DNA of 64,000 bases from Verrucomicrobiia bacterium (GTDB lineage Bacteria; Verrucomicrobiota; Verrucomicrobiia; Verrucomicrobiales; Akkermansiaceae), in contig JAUIJD010000012.1 of the NCBI GenBank assembly GCA_030431475.1, forward strand, positions 1 to 64,000, written 5' to 3'. The position numbers and the translations under genes were made by a program. The notes beneath the pieces are model-generated. The model was not told where the DNA came from. It worked only from the letters and a program-made list of their open reading frames with translations, and searched no databases. Below, in pieces: positions 34,389-44,949 of this stretch. Numbering within the stretch: position 1 is the stretch's first letter; every line of letters begins with the position of its first letter.

Positions 34389-37300
34389 TCAGAAGGATGA
34401 CTTCCCCACCGGATCACCACTTTCCGAAAGCACCTTCCGCATCGTCTCCCCGCGGTCGGGGGAAAAGTAGAGCCCGTCGGTGTAGAGGAACCACCACTTC
34501 TCTCCTTCCTGCAACTCGCCGGTGGTCGCGATCAGGCCGCCGCCGGGGACGTCGCCCTCGATGTCGATCCAGTCCCAGGAGCGGCCGAAGGACTGGAGGC
34601 TTCGCGACACGCGGCCCGGCGTCTCCGGATCCAGCGCCTGGGTGAACAGGACCCCGCTGTTCTTCTTGTGCGGCACCCTCGAGCCATGGATCGCGGTGAT
34701 CGGGCGCATCCATTCCACATGCTTGTAGATCGGGACGCCCCACAAGTCGCCGCCGTAGTTGTGCTTCAGCCCGTGCGAGGTGGCGATGCGCCAGTTGCGA
34801 TCATGGTTCATCATCTTCGAGAAGCTGAGATTGTAGAAACCATCGACCTCACTGAAGTGATAGGTATGCATCTGCGCCCGCTGCTTGTCGAGGAACAGGG
34901 TTCGGCCGCCCTCTCTCCCGGTCAACTGCGCCGGCTCGCCGCGCCCGAGGTATTTCATGAAGGAGTCGCCGCAGTTGGTCGCTGAAACACTGTACTTCCA
35001 AGGCGAGACAACCACCGAGGTGTAGCGCCCCCCATCCTTGGTCCGGCGGTGTTCCCAGGTCTCGCCTCCATCTTCGCTGATGAAGAAGCCCTTGGACTCG
35101 GTTCCGGCGAAGATGCGGTCATCGTCTTCGCGATCGAAGACCAGCACCTCCCCGCACAGGGCCGAGGGCCCGTCGCCATCGAAGTCCCCCGGGAAATCGA
35201 GCGCCTTCCAGCTCTTTCCTCCATCGACGGTCTTCCACAGACCGCTCACCAGCTTGCCCTCCTCGCTCCGCCCCGCGGCACGGAGCATGATGTCGGGATT
35301 CTTGCGATGGATCGCCACGCTACGCACCGCATTGGCATGCCCCTTGAGGTCACCATTGATCGCGCGCCAGGTTTTTCCTCCATCCGTGGTGCGTCCGAGA
35401 CCCATCGCGGATGACCGGACGACCACGACATCCGGGTCGGAATCCGCCATCACCACGCCGGTGAGGCGGTCGCCTCCGGTTCCCTCGGCCACCGGGGGGT
35501 CGGGATAGCCGCTGCCATCCGCCACACCCTGCTCAACCACCAGATCGGAAACCTTGCAGCGATAGAAGCCGTCCGACTCGCCCTTGGTCCGAATGAAGAG
35601 TCCTGCATGCATCCGCTCACTGAGGTTCTGCTGATAGGTTCCGCCGGGAACCCACTGCTTGCCGTCCTCCGAAGTCCACCCCATGAGCAGGCCACCCTGC
35701 CGGGTGATCCGCAGCCAGGAATGCTCCTCGGGAAGACGGAAGGACGACTTGCGGGAGCCCCCGAGATCGGCGCTGTCGGCCGAGGCTCGAAGCCCGTCGC
35801 CGGAGGTCTGCACCACGTAGTAGCCCTTGCCGAAATTCCAGTTGCGCCCGTCGCTCCGCTCGAAGGCGGCCAGCCCCACCCAGGCATCACGGTGCACGCC
35901 CGAGGTGGCGTAGTCGTTGATGCGGCCGGTGACGGTGAAGTCGCCATCCACCGGCTTCATGACGCCGTGCATGCCATGGCCGACGAAACTGAAATCTCCC
36001 GGACCCGTCTGCGAGAAGCCCGTCATGACGTCCTCGGCTCCCAGGTTGAGCACCATCCACTCGTCGGCGACCGGCTTCGCCCTCACCGTGAGGGTCTCAA
36101 GATCGCCGTAATCGACGGTTTTCCCGCCGTCATACCGGATCCGCACGCCAAGGCCATGCTCGCCCCCGGGCAGGGGACCCTCATAACTCAGCACCGCCTC
36201 TTCTCCGCTGGTGAGCTTCTTGTCGCTCAAGATCAGCGTCGCCTCGTCGATCTTGTGACCTCGGGGATCGACGACGGCCCGCACCACCCCTTTGCCGTCT
36301 TCGGCAATCCGAGCTTCCAGAGCAACTTGCGGCGTCCGGTCGCGATCGAGCACCTTGAACGCACTCGAGCGCATGGGCCGTCGCTCCATCCCCGGTCCCT
36401 CCCATTCCAGATCGAAGTTGCTGCGGATGGGATGGGCCGCGAGGTGGGACAGCCGGAAAGGGACGAGCCCCTTGCCCAAGGGGACCACCGCGCTGTGTTG
36501 CTTCGTTCCCGCGTTGCGATCGCGGACGATCCGCTCCTCGCCGTCGATCTCGAGGCGGTAGTTGCCGTCGATCTGGGTGTGGAAAAGATAGACCCCAGCC
36601 TGCGGGACATCGATGAAACCCTCGAACTCGAGGCCATAGTGCTGCCCGTCCACGCCATCCTTGACCCCCCGCCGCGGATACGCCGCCAGTCCCTTTCGAA
36701 CCAGCTTCCCGGTCGGGATGTCATCGAGACTCTCCCAGCAATCCTTGCCATGGCCGCGGACATGGACCGTGTAGCTGACGCCGGAGAACAGTCCCTCACT
36801 CGGAAGCGCCTCCGCCTCGGGAACCGCGACCGGTTCCGCCCGGACCACCACCGGCTCGGCCTGCTGGTCGAAAATGTCCCACGCCGTCATGCGGATGGTC
36901 GGCTGCCTCACTTCGACATCGATAAGGAGGTGACGAACGTTCGGCATGCGCTGGTGGGCGACCGCCTCCGGCGTCCCGGCGCATTCCGGATTGTCGAAGA
37001 CCTCGATCTTGTAGGCAAAGAAGGGCGTGGCGGTTCTCGGCACATCCCAGGAAACGACGACCTGCCCCTTTGTGGCGATGGCCCGCACCTTCTCCACCCC
37101 GGGCTCGCCCAGCACGGGTGCGGCGGGCTGTTTCGCCTCCTTCACAATGCGCTCGTTGCCGGGCAGAATCTCGGCCCCCTTCAGTCCCCAGGGCAGATGC
37201 TTCCGGGTCTGGGCGTACTCGATCGCATGATACTCGTGATCGCCCTCGGGCACCACCTCCATCACGACGTGGCTGCGCCGGTCGATCACCAGCTTGTTGG

Positions 37301-38036
37301 AACGGCGCCACTCCCCCTCCTTGCGGTAGTAGCCGAAACGCCGGTCGAGCGGGCGCGGCATGTCGCCCGCGCCGAAGGGCTCGATGAAGCCCTTGTTTTC
37401 CCCGAACCCCTCGGCCCGGAAGGGCACCCTGAGAATCGCCACCAGGTGCCACTCGTTGCGATGCACATCCTTGATCCAGCGCGCGCAGTAGGAATGCTCC
37501 GCCTCCGGATCGAGAGGGCGCCAAAGCCTCGCGACCTGGGTGTACCAACGCTTCCGGGTCATGAACGGCCAGGCCCCGCCCCTCGCCTTCAAGGAAGCAC
37601 TGCAGCCCTCGCCGGCCGACTCGTTCACGATGCCCAGGCTCTCGGCGCAATCGACATACAGCGGCACGCCGCCATCCTTCGCACCGCCCCACCAGGACCA
37701 GACGTTTCCGGGCACGTAGGCGTCCTGCTCGGCCTCGCTCGGATTGGGAATCAGGTCCGGCCCGGCTTTGAGCGACGAAATGAACCCGCCATAGAAAGTG
37801 ACGCTGCCCTCCTCGTTCCCGAAACCCGTGTTCCAGTTGGCATAGTAGGTGCCCACGGGCCAGTACGGCCAGCGCAGGTCCATCATGAGAATGTCCGCCC
37901 CCGGCTCCATGACCTCCTCGTACCAGGTGGCATGGGCCGTCTGGGGCGCGATGGCCCCGCAAAAGAGGGCGCCAAACGACAGATTCAGCGCCAGTGATCG
38001 AAGGGACCGCATGGTCAGTTGGATCCGGTCGGACAT
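34389..38036 (-). CDS. Secreted multidomain protein: DUF3472, PA14, BNR/sortilin-like repeats
   Basis: 1215 residues. A membrane-targeting N-terminus (LRSLALNLSFGALFCGAIAP) is followed by a DUF3472-like domain (DLRWPYWPVGTYYANWNTGF, TFYGGFISSLKAGPDLIPNP). Then come a fibronectin-III-like segment (VRAIATKGQVVVSWDVPRTA), a PA14-like domain (GLEFEGFIDVPQAGVYLFHT, DGNYRLEIDGE), and a DUF1349-like concanavalin region (DFTVTGRINDYATSG, WVGLAAFERSDGRNWNFGKG). The C-terminal third has BNR-type blades with repeated S/T-x-D-G-G-x-T-W motifs: TTDGGKTW, TVDGGKSW and SEDGGETW. It is an extracellular carbohydrate- or surface-binding protein; no catalytic residues can be assigned. GH16 lies next upstream. 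Domain order is read by eye and approximate. Confidence 0.72.
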   Translation of the reverse strand: MSDRIQLTMRSLRSLALNLSFGALFCGAIAPQTAHATWYEEVMEPGADILMMDLRWPYWPVGTYYANWNTGFGNEEGSVTFYGGFISSLKAGPDLIPNPSEAEQDAYVPGNVWSWWGGAKDGGVPLYVDCAESLGIVNESAGEGCSASLKARGGAWPFMTRKRWYTQVARLWRPLDPEAEHSYCARWIKDVHRNEWHLVAILRVPFRAEGFGENKGFIEPFGAGDMPRPLDRRFGYYRKEGEWRRSNKLVIDRRSHVVMEVVPEGDHEYHAIEYAQTRKHLPWGLKGAEILPGNERIVKEAKQPAAPVLGEPGVEKVRAIATKGQVVVSWDVPRTATPFFAYKIEVFDNPECAGTPEAVAHQRMPNVRHLLIDVEVRQPTIRMTAWDIFDQQAEPVVVRAEPVAVPEAEALPSEGLFSGVSYTVHVRGHGKDCWESLDDIPTGKLVRKGLAAYPRRGVKDGVDGQHYGLEFEGFIDVPQAGVYLFHTQIDGNYRLEIDGEERIVRDRNAGTKQHSAVVPLGKGLVPFRLSHLAAHPIRSNFDLEWEGPGMERRPMRSSAFKVLDRDRTPQVALEARIAEDGKGVVRAVVDPRGHKIDEATLILSDKKLTSGEEAVLSYEGPLPGGEHGLGVRIRYDGGKTVDYGDLETLTVRAKPVADEWMVLNLGAEDVMTGFSQTGPGDFSFVGHGMHGVMKPVDGDFTVTGRINDYATSGVHRDAWVGLAAFERSDGRNWNFGKGYYVVQTSGDGLRASADSADLGGSRKSSFRLPEEHSWLRITRQGGLLMGWTSEDGKQWVPGGTYQQNLSERMHAGLFIRTKGESDGFYRCKVSDLVVEQGVADGSGYPDPPVAEGTGGDRLTGVVMADSDPDVVVVRSSAMGLGRTTDGGKTWRAINGDLKGHANAVRSVAIHRKNPDIMLRAAGRSEEGKLVSGLWKTVDGGKSWKALDFPGDFDGDGPSALCGEVLVFDREDDDRIFAGTESKGFFISEDGGETWEHRRTKDGGRYTSVVVSPWKYSVSATNCGDSFMKYLGRGEPAQLTGREGGRTLFLDKQRAQMHTYHFSEVDGFYNLSFSKMMNHDRNWRIATSHGLKHNYGGDLWGVPIYKHVEWMRPITAIHGSRVPHKKNSGVLFTQALDPETPGRVSRSLQSFGRSWDWIDIEGDVPGGGLIATTGELQEGEKWWFLYTDGLYFSPDRGETMRKVLSESGDPVGKSSF

Positions 38037-38342
38037 GAGAGGAGCCTCGAGTTTCGGGGTGGTTCGATGAATCTCGCGGTCACCGCACGACCATCAGGCA
38101 AGGACGCGAACGTTCCGGACATGGTCGGCGCAATCTTCATGAGGCGAAGATCCATACAGCGATCTGGAACGAGACATTTCCTCAAATGTGTCACCACCGC
38201 GGCGCCGAGCGAGGGGATCTCTCGCCTCGCGGAGCGAACTCGACCACACGGACCCGGCACCCGCCAGCGAGCTCCTTCCACGCCTGCCGATACGACCGCG
38301 GCGATGACCCGACTCGGAAACTTCCGATGATCGACAGGCAGA
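38037..38342. other. Intergenic region upstream of the 1215-residue gene
   Basis: About 305 bp between two minus-strand genes. It is of mixed composition with a somewhat AT-richer middle (near 38100-38200) that could carry the promoter of the large secreted protein. No hairpin with T-tract, tRNA or ORF with family resemblance was seen. Confidence 0.5.
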
Positions 38343-39257
38343 CTACTCGGCGAAAGGCAGCTTGCCTTCGCCTCGTGCCGACGTTTCGCCGGCCCCACCC
38401 TCCTTTTCGTAGACCCGGACGTAGTCGACTTCCATCTTCGCGGGGAAGTTCGTGGACTCGTCGGGGTTGCCCAGGAACTGGCCGCCGACGGCGAGGTTGA
38501 GCAGCAGGTGGAAGGGCTTGTCGAAGGGCGCCGGCCACGGATTCAGGTCGTCCTCGGAGGCCGGCTTCACCCCGCCCTGGGCGTCGCGCTGCGAGCTGCT
38601 CCACCAGAAGGTCTTGGTCGAGTAAAGCTGGTCGTCGACGTACCAGCGGATCGCGCCGGGTTCCCACTCGATGGCATAGGTGTGGAAGTGGTCGATGCCC
38701 TTCCCCTCCGGAAAGGTGAACTCGCCGCCCGAGTGCTCGTTGGCCGGCCAGCCGCCGCCGTAGTGGATGGTGCCGAGCACCTTGCCCGGCTCCTGGCCGC
38801 GCGCCTCCATGATGTCGATCTCGCCCGACGCCGCCCAGCCGCCGTATTCCTCCCCCTCCGGCAGCATCCAGATCGCCGGCCACAAGCCCTGCCCCACCGG
38901 CAGCTTCGCCCGGATCTCGAAGCGCCCGTAGCGCTGCGCGAAGAGGGCTTTTCCGTCCCGGGTCACCGTCCGCATCCGCGCCGAAGTGTAGCCACAGCCG
39001 TGCAGCGATTCCTTCTTCGCCTCGATGACGAGCTTGCCGTCCTTCAGCGTGGCGTTCTCTTCGGTGTAGTACTGGAGTTCGTTGTTGCCCCAGCCGTGGA
39101 TCCACTGGTTGGCGTCGTAGTTGTAGAAGCCATTGCCCACCTGGAAACCCCACTTGGAACGGTCGATCTCCTTGCCGTCGAACTCGTCACTCCAGACGAG
39201 ATTCCAATCGGCGGCGGCGAGCGAAGGGACGAGGGCGAGCAACAGGAGTGTTTTCAT
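38343..39257 (-). CDS. Secreted GH16 family beta-glucanase
   Basis: 304 residues from the ATG at 39257, chosen because it gives a clean signal peptide, MKTLLLLALVPSLAAA; an ATG at 39272 adds five residues. The GH16 fold starts WNLVWSDEFDGKEIDRSKWG; the catalytic motif is SGEIDIMEARG with two catalytic glutamates in E-I-D-I-x-E; the closing strand is NFPAKMEVDYVRVYEKEGG. Substrates of such enzymes are laminarin (beta-1,3-glucan), lichenan or related marine/plant glucans. With the neighbouring large secreted protein and the GH63-like enzyme it points to polysaccharide use. Confidence 0.93.
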   Translation of the reverse strand: MKTLLLLALVPSLAAADWNLVWSDEFDGKEIDRSKWGFQVGNGFYNYDANQWIHGWGNNELQYYTEENATLKDGKLVIEAKKESLHGCGYTSARMRTVTRDGKALFAQRYGRFEIRAKLPVGQGLWPAIWMLPEGEEYGGWAASGEIDIMEARGQEPGKVLGTIHYGGGWPANEHSGGEFTFPEGKGIDHFHTYAIEWEPGAIRWYVDDQLYSTKTFWWSSSQRDAQGGVKPASEDDLNPWPAPFDKPFHLLLNLAVGGQFLGNPDESTNFPAKMEVDYVRVYEKEGGAGETSARGEGKLPFAE

Positions 39258-39342
39258 CGAAGGAAGCGTCATGACGATCGGCCGAGCAGCCCAGCGCGCG
39301 GGCGGTTTTACGTCCACCCCCCAACCGGGCTGTCAACCGCGC

Positions 39343-40530
39343 TCACGAATACACGGCCACCGGGCCGGTGTTGCCTCCCTGCACGCGACGAAGCTTCTCG
39401 ACCGACGCCACCACCGCCTCGGCCGCCTTCTCGATCTCCTCCATCGTCACCAAGTGCGAGATCCCGAAGCGCAGGCTGCTCCGCGCCTTGGCATCGGAGA
39501 AGCCCATCGCCTTCTGCACGTGACTCGGCTTCTGCTTGCCGGTCATGCACGCACTTCCCGCCGAGCAGGCGACGCCCCGGTCCTCCAGAAGGATGAGCAG
39601 ACCCGCCGCCTCGCAGCCCGTGAAGGACAGATGACTGGTCCCCGGCAGCCGGTGAATGAGGTCGCCGTTCACCGAAACGCCGTCGAGCCGCTCGACGACG
39701 ATCGCTTCCAAGCGGTCGCGCAACCTACCGATGAGATGACCGTCCCGGTCATGACCCAAACGCTCCCCCGCCATTTCCGCCGCTTTCCCCATCGCGACGA
39801 TCCCGGCGACGTTCTCCGTGCCGCTTCGTCGATCCCCCTCCTGCCCCCCTCCGCGGATCATCGGTTCGAAACGGCAGCCCTTCTTCACATACAGGGCCCC
39901 CACTCCCTTCGGCCCGTGGAACTTGTGGGCGCTGAGCGAGAGGAAATCCACCGGCACCTCCTTCACATTCACCGGGATCTTCCCGACCGCCTGGATCGCA
40001 TCGGTGTGAAAAGCGAGCCCGCACTCCTTCGCGATCGTCGCCGCCTCGGCGAGCGGCTGGATCACGCCGCTCTCGTTGTTCGCCCACATCAGCGACGCGA
40101 AGCCTCCGCCCTCGCTCGCCCCCTCGCAGGCCTGCCGGAAGGCGTCGAGTTCCAGCCTTCCGCCCGCATCGACGCCCACCCGTTCCACGGCGAAGCCCAC
40201 CTTCTCGAAGGTCTCCACCGGCCGCAGCACCGCGCTGTGCTCGATGGCCGAAGTGATCACCCGGCCCTCCTTGCGCCCGACCAAGCGCGACAGCCATTTC
40301 AGTGCCATGTTGGTGCTCTCCGTTCCACCGCCGGTGAAGACGATCTCCTCGGGATCCGCCCCGATCAGCCTCGCCACCTGCCCGCGGGCGTTCTCGACCG
40401 CCCTGCGCGCCTCCTTCGCCGGACCGTAGGCCGAGTTCGGATTGTGGAAATGGTCGCGCAGCCACGGAAGCATGGCATCGACCACCTCCGGCAGCACCGG
40501 GGTGGTCGCATTGGCATCGAGATAGATCAC
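39343..40530 (-). CDS. Cysteine desulfurase (NifS/IscS family)
   Basis: 395 residues from a GTG at 40530 (M-IYLDANATTPVLPEVV), which matches the family N-terminus; an ATG 12 codons upstream is the alternative. It is PLP-dependent: the lysine lies in SLSAHKFHGPKGVGALY, the conserved TGGGTESTNMALKW and HTDAIQAVGK blocks are present, and the active cysteine is in GVACSAGSACMTGKQKPSHV. The short active-site loop with SAC is like class I NifS/IscS. It delivers sulfur to FeS assembly or tRNA thiolation. No isc/suf partner is adjacent; the nearest FeS client in the window is the photolyase-type gene next door. Confidence 0.93.
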   Translation of the reverse strand: MIYLDANATTPVLPEVVDAMLPWLRDHFHNPNSAYGPAKEARRAVENARGQVARLIGADPEEIVFTGGGTESTNMALKWLSRLVGRKEGRVITSAIEHSAVLRPVETFEKVGFAVERVGVDAGGRLELDAFRQACEGASEGGGFASLMWANNESGVIQPLAEAATIAKECGLAFHTDAIQAVGKIPVNVKEVPVDFLSLSAHKFHGPKGVGALYVKKGCRFEPMIRGGGQEGDRRSGTENVAGIVAMGKAAEMAGERLGHDRDGHLIGRLRDRLEAIVVERLDGVSVNGDLIHRLPGTSHLSFTGCEAAGLLILLEDRGVACSAGSACMTGKQKPSHVQKAMGFSDAKARSSLRFGISHLVTMEEIEKAAEAVVASVEKLRRVQGGNTGPVAVYS

Positions 40531-40581
40531 GGGGAGGAGAGTAGGGTGCGGAACCGACACCATCAAGCGGTGGAACCCTGA

Positions 40582-40707
40582 GGAGCGCCGATTATGAAAT
40601 CGGCCCCGTCTACTCTCCTTCGCCCCGTGCTCGCCCAGCGAAGCGGGCGCCTCTACGACTCTCTCACCAGCAGCTCATTCACCTGCCGATTTCATAATCG
40701 GCGCTCC
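40582..40707. repeat. GGAGCGCCG/CGGCGCTCC element, copy 4 (upstream of photolyase gene)
   Basis: The left end GGAGCGCCGATTATG plus AAATCGGC (40582-40604) and right end GCCGATTTCATAATCG plus GCGCTCC (40685-40707) are perfect inverted repeats of 23 bp, 80 bp apart. It lies between the cysteine desulfurase start and the photolyase-type gene. Confidence 0.8.
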
Positions 40708-40753
40708 CTCCATTCCCCGTTGGACAGCGGGCCGACCGACACTACTCCTGCCC

Positions 40754-42283
40754 ATGCGGCACCTTCTCCTCATCCTCGGCGACCAGCTCGATCCCGAGAG
40801 CCCGGTCCTCGCCGACATCGATCCGGACCAGGATCTCATCTGGATGTGCGAGGCGTCCGAAGAGTCCACCCACGTCAAATCCCACAAGCAACGCATCACC
40901 CTGTTTCTCTCCGCCATGCGCCATCACCGCGACTGGCTGCGCGAGAAGGGCCATCCGGTGGACTACACCCCCCTCGACGCCGATGGCCACAGCGGCACGC
41001 TTTCCGGCGAGCTCACCAAGGCCATCGAGAAACACCGGCCCGGGCGCGTGCGGGTGGTTGAGCCCGGAGAGCACCGGGTCCGTCAGGCGCTCGAAGGCGC
41101 GTGCCGTCGTCTCTCGGTGCCGATCGATGTGCTCACCGATTCCCACTTCTTCTCGACCGTCGAGGATTTCCGCGCCCACGCGGAAGGCCGCAAGTCGCTG
41201 CGCATGGAGTTCTTCTACCGCGAGATGCGCAAGCGCCACGGCATCCTCATGGACGACGGCGAGCCGGTCGGCGGCGACTGGAACTATGACAAGGAGAACC
41301 GCAAAAGCTTCGGCAAAAGCGGGCCCGGCGAGCTGCCCGAACCCACCCACTCCGAGCCCGACGGGATCACCCAAGAGGTGATCGGGTTGGTCGAGGAGCA
41401 GTTCCCCGACCATCCCGGGGCGCTCGAGAGTTTTCGCTGGCCGGTCACCCGCCGCTCCGCCCTCGCTCACCTCCGATCCTTCATCGACGACCGCCTGCCG
41501 GACTTCGGCGACTATCAGGACGCCCTCTGGACCGATGAGCCCTTTCTCTATCACTCACTCATCTCCTCCTCCCTCAACCTCAAGCTGCTCAATCCCCGGG
41601 AGGTCATCGAGGCCGCCGAGCAGTCCTACCGCGATGGGCACGCCCCGCTGGCCGCCGTCGAGGGTTTCATCCGCCAGATCCTCGGCTGGCGGGAATACGT
41701 CCGCGGCATCTACTGGCTCCACATGCCTGAATACCTGGAGCGCAACGCGCTCGGCGCCGACCAGCCGCTGCCCGATTTCTACTGGACCGGCGAGACCGGG
41801 ATGAACTGCCTGCGTCAGGCCATCGGCCAGACGCTCGAGCACGGCTACGCCCACCACATCCAGCGGCTCATGGTCACCGGCCTCTACGCACTGCTGCTGG
41901 GGGTCCGCCCGCAGGAGGTGCACGAGTGGTATCTCTGCATCTACGTCGATGCGGTCGAGTGGGTCGAGCTGCCGAACACGCTCGGCATGTCCCAGTTCGG
42001 CGACGGCGGCGTGATGGCCTCGAAGCCCTACTGCGCCTCCGGCAAGTACATCCAGCGCATGAGCAACTACTGCGCCGGCTGCCGCTACAACCCGGCCAAG
42101 CGCACCGGCGACGACGCCTGTCCGTTCACCACGCTCTACTGGGATTTCCTGCTACGGAACGAGGACCGGCTCCAGGGCAACCCGCGCATGACGATGCAGC
42201 TCCGCAACCTCAAGAGACTCGGCGACGACGACAGGGAGGCCATCCACGATCAGGCCGAAATGATCCGCTGCGGCGGGAGATGA
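40754..42283 (+). CDS. FeS-type photolyase/cryptochrome-related protein
   Basis: 509 residues. It starts with the Rossmann-like domain RHLLLILGDQLDPESPVLAD and continues into the FAD-binding helical domain with PLAAVEGFIRQILGWREYVR and LIGVRP-type LLLGVRPQEVHEWYLCIYVD, then TLGMSQFGDGGVMASKPYCA. The FeS-BCP cysteines are visible: one in PYCASGKY, two in NYCAGCRYNP, and one in DDACPFTTLYW. These are the 4Fe-4S ligands of PhrB-like (6-4) photolyases. It repairs UV photoproducts or acts as a light sensor. Perfect 23-bp inverted repeats of one family flank the gene on both sides. Confidence 0.93.
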   Translation: MRHLLLILGDQLDPESPVLADIDPDQDLIWMCEASEESTHVKSHKQRITLFLSAMRHHRDWLREKGHPVDYTPLDADGHSGTLSGELTKAIEKHRPGRVRVVEPGEHRVRQALEGACRRLSVPIDVLTDSHFFSTVEDFRAHAEGRKSLRMEFFYREMRKRHGILMDDGEPVGGDWNYDKENRKSFGKSGPGELPEPTHSEPDGITQEVIGLVEEQFPDHPGALESFRWPVTRRSALAHLRSFIDDRLPDFGDYQDALWTDEPFLYHSLISSSLNLKLLNPREVIEAAEQSYRDGHAPLAAVEGFIRQILGWREYVRGIYWLHMPEYLERNALGADQPLPDFYWTGETGMNCLRQAIGQTLEHGYAHHIQRLMVTGLYALLLGVRPQEVHEWYLCIYVDAVEWVELPNTLGMSQFGDGGVMASKPYCASGKYIQRMSNYCAGCRYNPAKRTGDDACPFTTLYWDFLLRNEDRLQGNPRMTMQLRNLKRLGDDDREAIHDQAEMIRCGGR

Positions 42284-42298
42284 GGCAATAAGCGCAAT

Positions 42299-42383
42299 GG
42301 AGCGCCGATTATGAAATCGGCATCCGCGTTGTGTCGGGACATCCGCACCAAGCCGGGGATGCCGATTTCATAATCGGCGCTCC
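42299..42383. repeat. GGAGCGCCG/CGGCGCTCC element, copy 5 (downstream of photolyase gene)
   Basis: The left end (42299-42321) and right end (42361-42383) are the same 23-mers, in the same orientations, as in the copy at 40582-40707, with a different 39-bp centre. It lies in the gap between convergent genes and could also serve as a terminator-like hairpin. Confidence 0.8.
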
Positions 42384-42387
42384 ATCC

Positions 42388-42765
42388 CTACGCCCGCGCA
42401 TAGATCGGCGCGAAACTCGCCACGCCGAGGAAAGCCAGCACGATCAGGATCTGCTTCGAAAGCACCACGGTTTCCGGCAACGCAAAGATCCCGAGAATCA
42501 GGCAGCCCTCGGCCAGCGCCATGCCCACGATCGCCGTCGAGATCAGCTTCTGCCCCCTCATCTTCGGGACGACCCCCCAGCGAATCACGAAGCTCGCCAG
42601 AAACGCGCCGAACGCCGCGAGGAAGATGGGGCTCGCGAACGACACCGGTTCGCCTTCGCCGGACGGCCATCCGCCGCCGACAAACATCAGGATGAAGCCC
42701 ATGCCCGAAAGCAGGGCAAGCCAGATCACCCACAGAACCTGAGGCGGGGCCGGGTTGCGATTCAT
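42388..42765 (-). CDS. Four-helix membrane protein of unknown function
   Basis: 125 residues from the ATG at 42765, 4 nt after the sucD stop. Four hydrophobic segments are visible: VLWVIWLALLSGMGFILMFV, FLAAFGAFLASFVIRWGVV, IVGMALAEGCLILGIFALP and ILIVLAFLGVASFAPIYA. I do not recognise a family. The spacing says it is the third gene of a sucC-sucD operon. The same frame is open upstream through sucD in part, but that is shadow. Confidence 0.7.
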   Translation of the reverse strand: MNRNPAPPQVLWVIWLALLSGMGFILMFVGGGWPSGEGEPVSFASPIFLAAFGAFLASFVIRWGVVPKMRGQKLISTAIVGMALAEGCLILGIFALPETVVLSKQILIVLAFLGVASFAPIYARA

Positions 42766-42769
42766 TGGC

Positions 42770-43666
42770 TCACTTTCCCCAGCGCTCGAGCAGGGTGGTC
42801 GCCATGTCGCTCGGCGTTTCCGCCACCGCGATGCCGCACTCGGCGAGGATCTTCTTCTTCGCATCCGCCGTGTCCTCGTCGCCACCGACGATCGCACCGG
42901 CGTGACCCATGCGACGACCGGGAGGCGCGGTCGCGCCGGCGATGAAGCCGCAGATCGGCTTCTTGCAGTGGTCCTTCGCCCAGCGCGCGGCCTCGGCCTC
43001 GGCGTTGCCGCCGATCTCGCCGATCATGATGATCGCTTCGGTCTCCGGGTCGTCGTTGAACATCTTCAGCGTGTCGAGGTGCGAGGTCCCGTTGATGGGG
43101 TCGCCGCCGATGCCGACGCAGGTGCTCTGGCCGTAGCCGAGCGTGGTAAGCTGATAGACCGCCTCGTAGGTGAGCGTGCCGGAGCGCGAAACGACGCCGA
43201 CGTTGCCGCGCTGGTGGATGTATCCCGGGGCGATGCCGATGCGGCAGCCACCGTGGCTTTTCTCACCGGTCCCCGGCGTCACGACGCCCGGGCAGTTCGG
43301 ACCGATCAGGCGCGACTTCGAGCCCTTCATCGCTTCCTTCACCCGCATCATGTCCATCACCGGAATGCCCTCGGTGATCGCGACCACGAGATCCACACCG
43401 GCATCGACCGCCTCGAGGATCGCATCGGCGGCGAAGGGCGGCGGCACGAAGATCGCCGAGGCCGTCGCACCGGTCTCCGCGACCGCCTGGGACACCGTGT
43501 CGAACACCGGCACCTTGTCTTCAAAGGTCTGCCCGCCCTTGCCGGGCGTCACGCCCGCCACGACCTGGGTGCCGTAGTCGAGGGAGAGCTTCGCATGACG
43601 GCCGCCGAAGCTGCCGGTGATGCCTTGGATCAGGACCTTGGTGTTTTCGTCGATCAGAATGGCCAT
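42770..43666 (-). CDS. sucD: Succinyl-CoA ligase alpha subunit
   Basis: 298 residues. N-terminal CoA-binding domain: [20 protein letters not shown] with [20 protein letters not shown]; the phosphorylated histidine lies in [13 protein letters not shown]; the block [14 protein letters not shown] is a family signature. With SucB/SucC it converts succinyl-CoA to succinate with nucleotide phosphorylation in the TCA cycle. It is 35 nt downstream of sucC. All key residues appear intact. Confidence 0.96.
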   Translation of the reverse strand: MAILIDENTKVLIQGITGSFGGRHAKLSLDYGTQVVAGVTPGKGGQTFEDKVPVFDTVSQAVAETGATASAIFVPPPFAADAILEAVDAGVDLVVAITEGIPVMDMMRVKEAMKGSKSRLIGPNCPGVVTPGTGEKSHGGCRIGIAPGYIHQRGNVGVVSRSGTLTYEAVYQLTTLGYGQSTCVGIGGDPINGTSHLDTLKMFNDDPETEAIIMIGEIGGNAEAEAARWAKDHCKKPICGFIAGATAPPGRRMGHAGAIVGGDEDTADAKKKILAECGIAVAETPSDMATTLLERWGK

Positions 43667-43701
43667 TGCCTTGAGAGGTTGGAGATTGGAAAAATGGAGG
43701 T

Positions 43702-44883
<1,182 letters not shown>

Positions 44884-44949
44884 GACACGGGAAATGCGCG
44901 GCGCGACGCTGGGTCGGACGGCGGGGAGGGTCAAGGACACGTTCCGATT

